Position numbers and translations under genes: made by a program. From Membranipora membranacea (taxonomy: Eukaryota > Bryozoa > Gymnolaemata > Cheilostomatida > Membraniporidae), in assembly GCA_914767715.1 (NCBI GenBank), contig OU612065.1, forward strand, positions 27,218,001 to 27,282,000: 64,000 nucleotides of DNA, given 5' to 3'. The stretch's first letter is position 1; each line of letters begins with the position of its first letter. Positions 45,801 through 59,814 of the stretch are shown here, piece by piece. The notes under the pieces were generated by a model that did not search any database, was not told where the DNA came from, and saw nothing but the letters and a program-made list of their open reading frames with translations.

Positions 45801-48800
45801 GACGTCGGCAGCAGACGAGATTAAAGCTGCAGAGTCGTGCTGACTCTGTGCCTGACCTTCACCATGTGACGGAGGGTAACTTTAACCGCTTCATGAATGA
45901 GCGATACGGACCCGATGTGGATATGGACGGCGAGGCAGGACGAGTCTATACTGGAGAAGGTTACCAGCAGCGCCCTCAGCATGTCCAGGCGTAAGTTTGA
46001 GTCTTATATGTGTGGAGTTTTGAAAAGATATAGCTTAGCTTATACATTTCCGACTTTAGCTGAAATTAGATAGCAATGTATTCCATGGATTACCTACCCA
46101 CCACCCAACACTACTTGACACTAGTAATGTCCTCATATCTACTCATACACCACCCGTATATAATATACCCGGTACAATCCATAACTTAGAGCGAAGTCAT
46201 TACCTTTTGCCGTATCTCAGTAACATTGCTTTGCTTATAAAATGAACTTCAATCATTGACATGTCTACCTTAAAATAATGCTTGTTTACATGGCTTCTTA
46301 GAAAACCTATGACCGAATGTGGTGAATTGTTTTTGGTCAAGAGACGTAACTCCCTCCCTAGTAAAAACAGTATCAGGTACATTTTCCCTATTCATGTTTG
46401 TATAGTCGTCCCCCTCTTCTTTATTAACATTTTTATATTATTTGTCTCCATGTGTAAAGTGTTATAGATTTGATACGGTAATGTCATATTCCGTGTGATT
46501 CCCTTGTTACTACCATTAGACGTGTGATGTCCACGTTTTTCTAGTATCTGTTGGTCCCATGGTGAACAGTTATCGGGACTTAGTATGAACGTTATGCTTA
46601 TCTTTAGTTATTTTCTCACCCATTCATTTATTGGTTAGAACTTTTGGCATTGACCGACTTACTTTTAGTATCCGTTGCTTGTTGCTATTCTCTCGCCTTG
46701 CACAAGTAAGTTATAAAGTTGGCTTCTTCTTATACACCCTGAGGGTTTGGTGAATCCCTTCTTACCGATTTATTGATTTTTAAATTTATTTCGACGATTT
46801 TTGCACTTATCTCGAAGTTTTAATTTAGTATACGTGATTATGTTGGAGGGATTTAAATCAAATCAGATTATCAGGCCGTAGGCGTGAGTTACACCAACTC
46901 CAGCTTAGCCACTCCCCTGCTTCTCCCAACTAATAGCATGCAGCAGTATATAAAGTAAACCCGTCAGTCGTCGATCTTAGCACAGTGGGGGTCTAATCCA
47001 TACATTCTTAGCTGTGCCAAGTAGCCGGCATCATTAAATCAAATTTATAAATTAAATGAATTACTGTTACCTGAATTATAAAGTTATTTACAATTTTCCT
47101 ATGCATGGCTATTGAAACTAAATTGGATTTAATCAAAGATAATTTTTTTTAATGTGTCAGTGGCCTTCAGTAAGCATGTGTACGTTATTGTAATCCGTTC
47201 CACAGCCAGATATGTCAGTAAATACTTTCAGATTTGTTATTGTAATAATTCCTGTCTACAACCATCAGAGAACTGCAAAAGAGATCTTCAGAGATGTTTT
47301 GATGTTGTATACACGGAAGCAGAGTGCTACACATTATACTATAGTTTGGGCCCCCCAAATTGTTCCCCTCTCCCCTCAAATGGCCTCCTGGTCGGGGAGA
47401 TACTAATAATACTGATTTCAATATAAAGATATATTTAGTTTTCTATGTATTGTTAAGTCCCATTCTTGTTTCAGTGCCGGTTATACCAACTATGAAGACT
47501 GGGACTTTGCCTCAGCACAAAGATCTCAGAAGCCCTCGTACCCCGACGGGACAGCACCAGTTATACCTCATCCTAAATTCAAGAATATCATACACCCGGA
47601 AGTGGAACCGCTATATACCTCAATCCCTGTCGGTAAGTAAGAACTGTGACTCTGAAACTGGACATTCAAATCCCTCGAGTCAAATTTTTTATCAATTTTA
47701 AATTTTGCAAAAGCCTCTCAGCCATCCCTTGGCTCTCAAATTCATTACAGTATAGATAAATTGATAGCCTGGGGCCCTGTGCGTAGCTTTATTGACTAGT
47801 GAAGCGTGGCATTAGCCAGACGAGTCAGATATCGGTCATTGGACGGGATCCTGTAAATATTGTTTATCACTAGTATACACTTGGTCCATTTTAAATTTTG
47901 ACCCCTCTGGCATTTGTTTACACTCCATAATAATGTGTTATTGTGTTTTCTCCGTACATTTTTATGAATTCTGATCTCAAATTTATTGAGCCGAATCAAG
48001 TTTCATAATCGAAAAAGAAAGGGAGCTCGCATTCAGAGCGTGACTTGATCATGATATCCGAACAAATACTCCACATAGGTCTGATTTTTTGTCAGCGAAA
48101 CTGGTGCTAATGAAGTGTCAATTTTCGTGTTAAATATGCTGCCTATTACCTTAACCATTGGTTTGTTTTTACAACCTGTTCAAGCTTTTGAAAAAGCTAC
48201 TGAAATGTAATGTGATCAATTGAACCTCACGTATAGCTTGAAATGGATACTGTGAAAAGATCTTTTCTATTTCAACAGCTCTTGGTAAAGGTGATATTTT
48301 ATACCTATCAATCATGCTCAGACTATATGAATAGCTGCCATAAAGTGCTTGCTGCCAGTGTGTTTGTTGCGCTCGGAGATTTGTGTACCGGTTCACAGCT
48401 GGTGTATTATTCACCATACATATCACCTATATGTCTATATGTGTTATATATATGTACATCTATATGGCTCTTGTAACTAACTGGCATCAACTTCTTGTTG
48501 GGACCAAGAAGTTAACTTATTGCGGGACAAGCCCTTCATATAGTCATGTTGTGTAGGCACAATAGTTATTGACCTGGCCATCTGCGTGTACTGGTTATTT
48601 ATTTGGCGTCTTGTCTAAACACTGTGAATTTTCTGTCGCTGCGTCATCAATATTGTAATTTCCTGTTTAGTGAAACTGCCGTTGATAAATGCTTCGCCCA
48701 TTGTTCAACTGAGCAAACTGGCGAAGTCTTCATCTAAGAAGCGTAAAGGTAGACAGTTATTCCCTTCAGTGCACCTTTTATTTCTACCCCACTCACTCTC

Positions 48801-51800
48801 ACCATTAAATCAATCAATGAGAAAAAATGTGTCATAATAAACAATCTTATCTATTAGAAACGATGCTTCAGAGTCTTGAGAGCTGACAGAGCTCTCATAT
48901 GGAGGACGGGAGGATTAATCCGATTCAACTTAAAAAGCATTAAAGCAACCCCTTCATCCATTGAACTTGTATTTCGGAGCAACCAAACAACACATCCTAT
49001 CTTTTCCTAAAATTTTCTAGATATTTCTGAGGCTTATTGTAAGTGGCGACCATTTAGAGCAAGTGCATGTCTAAAACACAAAATGCCGTAGCGTCCCAGA
49101 TTCGGGGGCAGTTTGGTTTAAATATATGATTGAGGCAGGGTTATTGGTAGTGATACTGCTAGTCGGTATGCAATATATTGGACATGTGACATGTAGCATG
49201 TGTTTATATGATGCCAATAAGGCAAGCTTGTAGCTGCTATAAGGGGTCTTAGTAGTCTACTTTTTCACACCGATTGTGATGCTTTCTCTGTCGCTATCTG
49301 ATGCATGTAGCTGCAGTAGCTGATTCTAAGATCAGATTTTACTCTCCACTTTTTGTGTAATTTGTCAACTTGTGGGAACTCAAATTTTCCTCTACCTATC
49401 CATCCACTGCTATCCTTCACCAACGTTAATTGCATTTTGCTAAAAAATCCACCAACAGTATTAATTTTGCAATATATTATTATGATTTTAAATCAATGAA
49501 TAACACAATTAATACATGGCACAGAGCATGTGAATTGAATATTGTATAAGATTAATAATTGTGATCTAGACATCCAGCCTAAACATCTAATGGAGACACA
49601 CACAAATTAAAACTTTTTATTTTTGAACAATTATAACCAAGATGTTGTACAGGTAATTTAAGTTAAGAATTTTGATATTTGGACTTCGTATCCCGTATTT
49701 CAAACTCTTTCCATCAGTCAACTCCTTTTCTATATTCCAGTGCCTGGTGCTAAAACATTTGATAATCAAGTTACTCAATATACTCAGAAGTGGAGAGGAA
49801 TATGCATCGTCTATGATTCTGAGAAATCAAAACGAGACCAGAGTTATGTGGAACCCCCTCGCAATCCTCTGTACGCCCCTCATCTCATATTTGAGTCAAG
49901 ATTTGAGAGCGGAAATCTGAGGCAAGCTCGGAGAGTGTAAGTAGTAACTATTTCAGGTAATTTAAGCGACCTAGCGAGTTTGTTGGCTCTGATTGGCTGG
50001 AAGGAGGGAGAGATCCAATGCCATGTCAAATAGTTCTTTTCTGAAAGTACCATTTGATATATAATGAATGAGCTTTCACTATCTCAATAAGTACTTTCCG
50101 TCGCCTAGCATTGACTCTCTTTCCCACTGATCAGCCAATAGGAACAGAGACAACACGTTGGCAGTAAACAGTTGATGGGTTTTTGATGCCAATAAAGGAT
50201 ATCACCAGAGAAGATATTATAAAAACTTGAATCTCCAGTCACCAACCTCCTTCCTGGCAACAGATTTATAGAAAGACAACTCTACAAATTTCCATTTTTT
50301 ATGATAGAAGGAGCTATTGAGACCAAGATATAACACTTTGAATATGATTTTATCAATTTTATTATTTTGATTTTCTATTGTGTTTTACAGGGGTCAGTTT
50401 GAATATGAATTGGTGCTAAAAACAGACGTATTCACAAAGCGACATACTCAATGGTTTTACTTCAGAGTAAGGAATATGGTACCAGGGGTCATCTACAAAT
50501 TCAGAATAGTCAATCTGCTCAAACGTGATAGCCTTTATAATCATGGTAAGTGGAGCTAGCTTTTTCACTGGACAAGCGGTTCTTTGGTGTTTACCGCATG
50601 ACATGGTTGAGGTAAAGCTATAGTATAATGTTTATATTATTCTTAGAGCTAGTGTAAATAGCGCAAGGTAGCACTACTCCCAGATAACAAAATATTGGAA
50701 ATTAGGAAATGTGGCATTGCTTGTAAGGCCATTTATAAATCGGGCATTCAGGGCCTAGACTAGGAAGTGCTTATTAAAGTTCATAAATACATTAATTGCT
50801 CATAATTAGAGGTTTTTTTGTTGTAATGTTTTATGTCAAGCGAAGTTATAAACAGCCATATTGTTATAGTAGATCAGTTCATTTCACCATTTTGTTTGTT
50901 TCTATATTGGTGATGAAAGCAATTAAATGCAATTAAATATACTGTGTCCATCATATTAGCAATATTTATTCCCAAGGGGACTTTGTGATAGAGTTATAGT
51001 TATAGAGATATCCTATCAAAGCGTACTTTTGTTTATTTCTAGGTATGAGACCCTTGATGTACTCAGAAAAGGATGCAGATATAAATAATAGAGGCTGGGT
51101 CAGACATGGCCATCATATTAGGTTTGTAGAGTGCAATAATGGTTTATTTAGTTTATTGGGCAAACAACATCATAATGAAAGCTTGAAATGGACATTGATA
51201 ACAATGCCTAGTTGCCCGCTACACATACACTAACATCTTTGTGACTTTTTTTCTCTTCATTTTTTTTGGGTATTCTGTAAAATTTATTTTGAGTATTATC
51301 CAAATATATAAATATATATGGTCGATGATCGAGTCCTTTACCTAAATTATGATTGTCTTGTGCTGCAAAACAAGGGAATTTCTTACTTACGCTGTTTGAC
51401 AAAATGACACTTTGTGATCAGGTAAAACCTCAGTCAAGTCTTTTATCACCACTTTGACTCTCACCTGCCCCTTGACCCTTTACACCAAAAAAATTGAATA
51501 GAAATGTTTATTGATGTTGTGCATTATTTGTTATAGCTACGCACGGAATGTACAGCACACAATATGCCCTCTACTCAGCAGAGAGCTCGCATATTACGAG
51601 CTGGAATGGCAGATGGAGTTTCCTCATGAGAGCGATACTTGCTATCTGGCTCATTGTTATCCGTATACTTACACTGACCTTAAAGATGACCTTGATAACC
51701 TTCTAGCTGATCCAATGAGAAGCCAGTATGTAAAAAGAGAGGTGCTGTGTGAAACAAGGGTGGGCAATAACTGCTATCTCCTCACGGTCACTGATTTTGG

Positions 51801-54800
51801 TAAGTTTCAGCAACACAAAAACATGCAGAACCTTATATTTCTCTCTCATCTTGCATCTAAACCAAGTTTTTAATCACAGAGAGTCTTTACATAAAGACCT
51901 CAAACAGTCAATTTCCTGGTCTCTATTGTAGGAGAGAATCTTATGTATACTGCTCTTTTAATACACTACTAAGTGAAATACGGGCTGTTGCACCTCTTTC
52001 ATGTGGAAACAACTCTAATAATAGAATCCGAGGCTCTAACTCTGACCTTTTTTCATTTGCTCAAACTCATTCATCCACCCTCATCGTTTACTTTATTCCA
52101 GACTGTAAAGAAGAGAAGAAGCATGTTGTGGTCTCTGCCAGAGTACACCCAGGAGAATCTAACTCTAGCTGGATGCTTAAAGGCTTAGTTGACTTTATAA
52201 CAGGAGATAGTAAGGAGGCTATGGTAAGATTTCCATGACACTATACTTAGATGCCAATATTCGACTCCAACCCACCAAGACGGATATTTTAACGGTGACA
52301 TTTCAACCCACGGTCCGATCCAAATGATTCTAACGATTATTCACTCTTGATTGATTTTATTCAGGTCAATGGGAAACCAAATGACCATTTTGAATCAAAT
52401 CAGATCAAATCCACCCAAGCTGTGTCTATTATCAGATATCTTGCTTTACCTGAGTACAAGTTACTTTAGGTTTTAAACCTCCTCTGCTTTTCTGTAGGAG
52501 ATTCGGCGGAAGTTTGTATATAAGATAGCACCCATGCTTAACCCTGATGGGGTAATAGTAGGTAACTACAGGTGCTCGCTACAAGCTAGAGATCTAAACA
52601 GAAACTACAGACATCCAAGGAGGGATAACTTCCCTACTGTGTTCAATGTCAAACGCCTTGTCGAGAATCTCGCTGAATCTGTCGGGGTATGTGTAGCCTA
52701 GATTACTTTTCTCTCAACATAACTGAAACAATATTGAACAGTTCCTCTCATGCTGATGTGATCTTCTTAGATTCATTTGACATTTTGCCATATATATAGT
52801 TATGAATCACAGGTGTACACTGGCACCTAGGCGATGTGTCAAATAAAAGGGAAAGGTCATTTATGAAAATATGAGAAAACAACTCTAAACTAGAGAAAAC
52901 TACGCAACTCATCTGTTTTGTCAGGGAGCCTTAATTATTGCACATAGCTTTTGAATGGTTTTTGATTATGATTATCAGGTTTTTGTGTACTGTGACTTTC
53001 ACGGACACAGTCGGAAGCCTAATGTATTCATGTACGGTAATAATACATCTACTAAACAGGAGGCGGGCAGCGTCAGAGCTTTCCTCAATGAGAGGATGCT
53101 TCCATTCTGTATATCAAAATTAGTAAGTCATCACCATCTATTCATTTTGTGATTTCACCCAGTAAGGTCAGTTTTTCATCAATAGTTATATGTTGAGTTT
53201 ATTTCATGTAATTCAAAACCCAAAGTGTTTTTGTTTGTGTGTTGACATAATAATTAAAAAACATTGCGGCAAAACTATCTATAAAATCAACTATAATGAA
53301 TGCTACAACAGACCAAACAACTTAACCATAATTGTAGGATTCCTCTGACGACTTGAGAATTCTCAGGCACTCCTCTGAGATATTATTGGTAGTGGTTATA
53401 ACTGCTGTTGTATTATTCTAGGCAAATGGACTATTTCATTATGAGTCTTGTAAGTTTCATATACGACGCTGTAAGGAGTCCACAGGTAGAGTGGTTATGT
53501 ACAGAGCATACGATATTAAAAACAGCTTCACCATGGAGGCAACCTTCTGTGGAACTCAAATGGACAGGTTAGAACATATATCACCGGTAATTTACATTTT
53601 GCAGATTCTGTGTATAAAGAGAAACTCTGTTATCTCAAGTTGGCATGTGCACCCACATCCCTTCAGAAAAAATGACCGAAAACAGACAAAAGATATTTTC
53701 AGGACTGGCTAAACATTACATCTATTTATCATATCTGTTGCTGCAACTTGTGGTGTGTCTTTTTTAGGAATGGATCTCGACATTTCAATCAGCTGGACTT
53801 TATGAACTCTGGGAAGTACTTTGCCCAAGGAGTTGTGGAGTACGGTCGTCTACTTGAGGACAAACAGTAAGTGGTTATCACATGTCTCTGATGTCTCATA
53901 TTCATGAAAGAGCTTGAAACATATTCACTTGCGTAAGACATATAGTTAGTAACATTAACGTGTATCCCATGATGCAATTTTCTCAGTGTGATCAGGTCTT
54001 TGATAACGTAATCAAGATAATGTGAAAACATAGGCTTAATAATGTATGAAAAGCAGATTTAAGTTGCATTGGTTTGTGGAAATGCCCTAAATCACATGTA
54101 GACAGCAGTGAAAAATCTACTACAACTGACAGGGCTTCAGCCATTGCACCAACATTGTTGACTTGTGGTGAGACACGACCATAAATGTATAAATACATAT
54201 AACATTGATATGTTTATGGACATAACCATAATGTGTAGAGTATATATATATATATGTATATGAGACTTCTATTTCTGACTTTAGGAGAGAAACTGAAGTA
54301 ATTTTAGATCTAACTAGAGTTATCACTCAGCAGATAATCGCTGCCAGTAAGATAACTACAGAAGATCAGAGCTCGGCAGCGGTAGATATAGAGACAGTAC
54401 TACATGAACACCTCAATCCTGGGAAGGCTACAGGCAAAACACCTGGTGAGTGTCACAAAGACCTTTCTCCATTATTGTTACTTTTTAATTGATTAACACA
54501 TGGCACGCTTTGCTCAATGATATGAGGAGGGGCAAAAATATGAGGTTGAGCTGTCCTATCATGATTTCCATCTAGCTGTTCCGCACAACAATGTGATTTT
54601 GTTTTTTTCTGCAATCAAGGAGCAACAGCAACAGCCCTGTTACATCTTGAAACAACAGTGCCTGCTGTTTCGAGTTTACCCCCTTTCTTGATAATTCTCT
54701 CTGACCACACAATGTTACGTAGCCTAGCCTATAAGGACAGGCTAAGTGTCACCACCTAGTCACTATTTTCTCCCATCGTTACGTGGTTCCTTTTTGGCAG

Positions 54801-57800
54801 CATGACAAATCTAGGTTCAAACAACTTTAATTGTTATCCTACAGGGGATTCCAATTCTAGTGAAGATGACAGATCACAAGCATACCCCACTGACCAATCG
54901 GCAATCAGTGATGATAAGAGAGCTACTGTTATCAAAGCATTAGATTCTATCACGGAGGAGACGATTGCTAAATGTGTCAATCTTCTCGAGAAGTTGTCTC
55001 TACCTGCAGATGGTGATGAATCTGAGTATGTTGTTTTACACTCATGCTTTTCTTATGATTATATATAATGTTTTTAACATGTCATGCGGTGACTAGGGCG
55101 TTGATATAGACTAAGAGATGTGACACTGTCATGTGATTACTATAGTTTACATTAGAGCCAAAATTAAAATAGATTTGATTGCGGCTGTTTTGCTTTTGTC
55201 TTGCTGAAGCATGCCTGGAACACCTAATCAAATTCATGGAGAAACCCTGGAAAACCTCATCAAAACCTCTTTGTTGCAGGTCCAGTGACAGTGATAGTGA
55301 GTCAGAACCAGAAATGCCAGAGGAGAAAGCCAAAAAGAAAAAGAAATCCAAAGGAAAGAAGAAAAAAGACAAAAAACAAGTAAAGTCTTTGATACCATCT
55401 CTAAACGATCGGTCTCTAGTCGATGGCAGCAAAAAAGGCAGCGTAAACTCCAACTCATCCACAGAAAAACCTCCTCACAAAAAACGTCAAGGAGGAGGCG
55501 GGGTTGAAGCATCGGCCCTCTGCATACAGTCAGCTGTAAGAAGCTGTGATGCGCTCGGCCAGTCAGCGGCGGGCCATCATTGTAACCAGCTGTGGTGTGG
55601 GTTGTCAACTTTAGAACGCTGCCAATATAACCCCCCTTCTCATTCAGCCAGAGAGGAAAAGACTAGATAATAATTATAACAACTAGAGGGAAATAATAGA
55701 ATTAATGGTGTTTAAAGGAATAGTTACTAAGTAAAGCAACAAATATAACGCCTACGATGCATGAAGTGTAGTGGCATAACAACCCAGGCTTTTAGTAACA
55801 AATAACAGCGATATTAGGATCACCATAGAATAGGGTAGAAAAACTGGAACACCTCATCGTCACCTTTGGGAGTCATCTCTCTCGGCTGAATTGATCACGC
55901 TTTATACTATGTATTTCTGCTGTCTAGTCTAGAGCACTGATTTACCCGCGACATTCTGTAACCCTTTGTGTATATTTATCTATGTATAACCAACCCCCTG
56001 GCTTCTTATAGTTGGAGCGTTCTTGTAACCTTGTCCTAGTCGGCTTGATGTTCAAAATTTGAAAAATGATTGCGGTTGATTCATTTGATTGTATAATCCT
56101 CTAATGAAAGCTTAATTCATGATTGTATCATAAAACATGCTCTTGAGTTTGCTGGTCATGGCTGCGGCTCAACATGGCGGCTATACTTGTTTATTTATTT
56201 GTGAATGAATACCTTGTCTCTCTGGCCCTGCACAACAACCCATATGTTTAATGTCGAATTAGAACTATTATATTTGTTGCTATCATTTTTCCATAAAGTA
56301 TTGCTTTATTTTAGGGTTTGCCTCTGATAAATGGAGACAGCGATTTCAAGGTATGCTGCCCTAGTTGTAAATACACCCACAGACCTTGATCTAAACATAA
56401 ATTTGACAATCCCACATGCTACTGAAATGCATGTTAAAATACCACAACTAAATGTGAACACATCAGTCTTGTGCGTCATCATAAGATTGTCATACATGAG
56501 CTCTGAGGTTGGTGATGCATAGAGATTTTCCAATCGTCTATTGCACCATCTATGTACTGTATGGTCTCCTAGCTTCACATGCTATTACTCACACTTATCC
56601 TCAAGCGATCTGTACGTAAACTCTCACATTATAGAATGGCAGGATGGATGGTAAAGGAAATAGAGCACACTGGTCCAATCCATATTCTGGTAGATCTAAC
56701 GGAGGCATACCCTGCTTCTCAGAGGAGCGCAGCATGGAAAGAGCGGCTAAGGTTTGTCACTTATCTCTCACCATTTTATACAATTTAGTGCTGTAACCAC
56801 AAACACATACGCATGCTTGCAGTTTTGTTTTGGAGAGACTTCTCACATTCACAAAAACCAGAATATTGGTGGATTGTTGGGTATCTGCCTATATTAATAA
56901 AACACTCATTATTCCACCCCCAAATATTTAGCTTGTGAGACTAAACGTCTTCCATCCACTCTCTACATATATTAGATGTTGTTGTTGATGTTGGTACTTG
57001 ATTTGTAGAGGATGGCGGAGCTTCAGAAGAGGATGGAAGAGAAAACAGCTCGTAATAATACCTTCGGCCCGTTCTCAGAGCGTGAGTTCTTTGGTGATAG
57101 AGAGGCTTTCACAGGAGTGGATAGCTTCTATGAGGATTTGGAAGCTCAGCAAAAACAGGCAGAGGAAGATTATAACAGATCTATGAAAACTTATAACCCT
57201 CATAACTTCACCAGGGAGAAAAACCACATGGGTATGTCTTAGTTTATGAAATGACTTAGACTGTTTTGACCAGCTTTGTTGGTGGGGAGACAGCAACGAA
57301 GCTTGTCAATATAGGCTAGAAATGATCTCAGCATTTTCAAGTTGTAGTTATAATTATGCTTGATGCATACGCGATTATTTTACTATGTACACTAGCAAAT
57401 GGAATTTTAATCCAAGAGTTTCATCTTCATACGATAAAATACCTATGCTATTCACAGTCACATTTATTTAAAAAAATTTAAATCCTTTGGTAATCGTATA
57501 ATGTCCAAGTTTCGTTTTTTTGTTGTCTCTTTATTGAGAATATTCAAAGTTATAATAAGACCTTTGTGAAACAAAGCTTTTTCAATCTTTGACAGATTTT
57601 ATGAAACCTAATGAGCCTGATTTGACTCTGAGAAAGCCTACAAGCACAAACCTAGCCCCCAACACTAATCAGTTTGAAATGACACTTAAGCGATCTCGAA
57701 CTGATATGTTTGAGGCTAGAAAGTATAATAGATGGCAAAGAAGCACTGCATCATCCACTGAGCAACACCAAGCACCACCTATTGATACGTGGAGCGAGGC

Positions 57801-59384
57801 AGAGGCTCGCGCTAGGATGTATCCAGGAAGCCACAGTGATATGGCAAGAAACAGGTGAGATAAGTGTTTTGTTGGATGTAGTCTTCACTCCAGAGTTGGC
57901 AAAAGAATGGGATTGGCCTGCTTCTTCTCAATGTTTTTTCATGTGCTGTCATGTTATAGATCTCATGTTCTTGTGATTTTTGTCTCTGCAAAATTTTTCT
58001 TTTACCTATTCAATTTTTTGTCTCCTTGCTTGTAAAATCCATTATGGAAGTTCTGCCATTGCAATAGAATTATATTTGTAGCCCCAAATGCCTTTGCCTG
58101 AGTTGCCTCAATAAGAGTTTCAACTCAATCTACAACGGTACATCATGATGTTGTCAATCCATCAGCGTGAATGGCCACTTGTCCAACATATTACATTGTA
58201 GTATTTATTAACATTTGAATATAGGAATTGTGCCCTCTTTCACAATGGGAGAATAACTCTTGAAACTAATTGTTATAACCTCAGCCAAGATCATTCATTA
58301 TAAATGAGCATTTTGTGATGATGTTGTATTAATTTACTAGTTCCACAGAAAGAGTGATTACTAAACGATCGTCACACAGTAGTAACTCTAGCCCATGTAA
58401 TGACCACCCAAGTCAAACAACTCATACCAACAAATACTCAACTGATAATAGCCTACCTGGGGCGCACATCTTCGAACCCTCAACCAACACAAACCCCTTA
58501 CATATGCTAACTAGGGAATACTCAGAATTACTAGCTTCTAGACTTCGTGCCAGTCACGCAAGAGTGAGTGTAATATTTTTTCTTCTAATATTTTAATAAC
58601 TCCTTTTACTAGAGAATGTAAATGGTTCTCCACATTGTCTGCTGTAGCTGCTTTCTGATGAACTTGCAGAGCTTATTTCTCTGGTCGGAGCTAGTTTTGT
58701 TTAGCGTTACCACAAAGCAGTTCCAGCACACACTATGGTTGTCTAGATAGAAGTACATTTTGTAGATGATTGTCGTGTCAGCATAACAAATGAGAAGCAA
58801 AATAGAGCAACCAACAATACACCTTTAAACTAATCAAGTTCATTATGCACAGTGATTATAATTAAACTAGCATAAAAAGGAGTTTGAATTGAAGTTCAAA
58901 ACTATGTTAGAGCCAACATTATTCTCCTTAATCAAACAATACATACTATTCACCAATGACTTTGTGTCCCAATAACCCGGAAAAACCACCTGAACTAAAA
59001 TTTAGCAACAGTTATCGATCATGATCACCCTGAGACCAATATGATCGCTAAATTTCATCTCTTCCACCTATCCTACAACAAGAAATATAATAGGAGTGAT
59101 TTGTTCAAACTTGCAGTATATATACAATCTCTTTTAACTCATAGCTAATTCAATTTTCAAACCGCTGTTGATCTCATTAATGTGCGCTTTTAAGTCATCA
59201 GATTTAACAAAATAAACTTGACTGCTGATTTAGATATTTATCCATAACCCTGCACCAATGTAACTCTTGTTTATTGCTATTTTTGATTTTTTGACAGATT
59301 ACTACAAAATCTCAGACTAATCGATCAAACCTATTGAAGGCATTGCAGGTCAATCCGCTGCATGCTCAACCAGGAATAGAGTAA
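42824..59384 (+). CDS. AGBL2: Cytosolic carboxypeptidase, CCP2/CCP3 (AGBL2/3) type, with long C-terminal extension
   Basis: M14D metallocarboxypeptidase that removes glutamates from polyglutamylated tubulin, often at cilia. Exons: 42824-42926, 44761-44980, 45715-45990, 47475-47632, 48671-48748, 49741-49936, 50391-50545, 51043-51121, 51537-51799, 52102-52223, 52498-52686, 52979-53122, 53422-53567, 53768-53866, 54285-54445, 54845-55025, 55280-55535, 56635-56751, 57009-57231, 57596-57854, 58341-58563, 59298-59384; 1244 residues in frame. The CCP N-domain motif [10 protein letters not shown] is at 329-338. Zinc ligands H525 and E528 (HPGE), H621 (CDFHGHS); [13 protein letters not shown] at 565-577 with RDLNR; catalytic E700 (TMEAT). 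AGBL2 and AGBL3 cannot be separated here. The acidic (858-868) then lysine-rich (873-889) tail and exons from 56635 on are not family-conserved to my knowledge. They join by frame only, and could be a separate gene. The first exon is also frame-supported; ATG 44772 is an alternative start. Confidence 0.9.
42951..43111. mobile_element. Small foldback element with 12-bp flanking direct repeats
   Basis: GTGTTTCTCTAG occurs at 42951-42962 and again at 43100-43111. The 137 bp between has imperfect terminal inverted repeats (left ACAAGTATGATCCAATTTAC near 42964, right arm reverse complement TCAAGTTTGATCCAATATAC) around a GCC-rich core (about 43009-43042). Structure fits a non-autonomous insertion in intron 1 of the carboxypeptidase gene. 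Confidence 0.7.
46947..47027 (+). promoter_or_regulatory. Intronic TATA box followed by a short hairpin
   Basis: TATATAAAG at 46947-46955 in intron 3 of the carboxypeptidase gene, then TCAGTC about 17 bp on, then CTTAGCACAG and CTTGGCACAG-complementary arms (about 46976-47025) that can form a 10-bp stem with one mismatch. May be an internal promoter or a small RNA locus; weakly supported. Confidence 0.25.
54239..54263. repeat. (TA)n microsatellite in carboxypeptidase intron
   Basis: Short TA tract 20-45 bp before the 54285 exon. The flanking intron contains no other recognised feature. Confidence 0.75.
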
Positions 59385-59808
59385 AACCTGCTGCGGGAAT
59401 TATCATAGCCTGAGATTCTGCTTACTAAACATGATACAAGTTGCTGGAAAAAACCCACCCAACCCTCTTTTTTTAAAGGAAAGGTTTATATACTTTGTTC
59501 AATATTTTTTGGATTTATAATTTTCATTTTTTTCATGTAGTTTGTAATTCCGCCGCAAATCATTTTAACCTCTCAAGTCATAGTTTCTGAAGTGTTTACA
59601 GTTATCGCTCCAGGGGTCCCTAATACTCTAGCTCAGAAGAATTCACTCAATCGAAGTGTTGTAAAGGTGGCACTAATATGATACAAACAGGTCTGTTTGA
59701 CAGCCTTTTACTGTTTTAATTAAATTTTTAATGCAAAATCCAATCAGTGTTTGTAAATTGGATTGCTGTAATGTTTACATGATTATGCAAACTTTTATCA
59801 ATAATTTT

Positions 59809-59814
59809 AATAAA
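59809..59814 (+). terminator. Candidate poly(A) signal of the carboxypeptidase gene
   Basis: AATAAA about 425 nt after the stop at 59384. I saw no AATAAA between the alternative frame end at 55670 and the exon at 56635, which favours one long gene over two. Confidence 0.5.

Noticed and set aside
55082-55608. Two minus-strand frames of about 125 codons
   Set aside because: Shadows of the acidic/lysine-rich exon of the carboxypeptidase gene.
56579-56788. Frame [13 protein letters not shown] as start of a new gene
   Set aside because: The alternative frame ([17 protein letters not shown]) joins both neighbouring exons in phase and continues into the RMAELQKRM helix.
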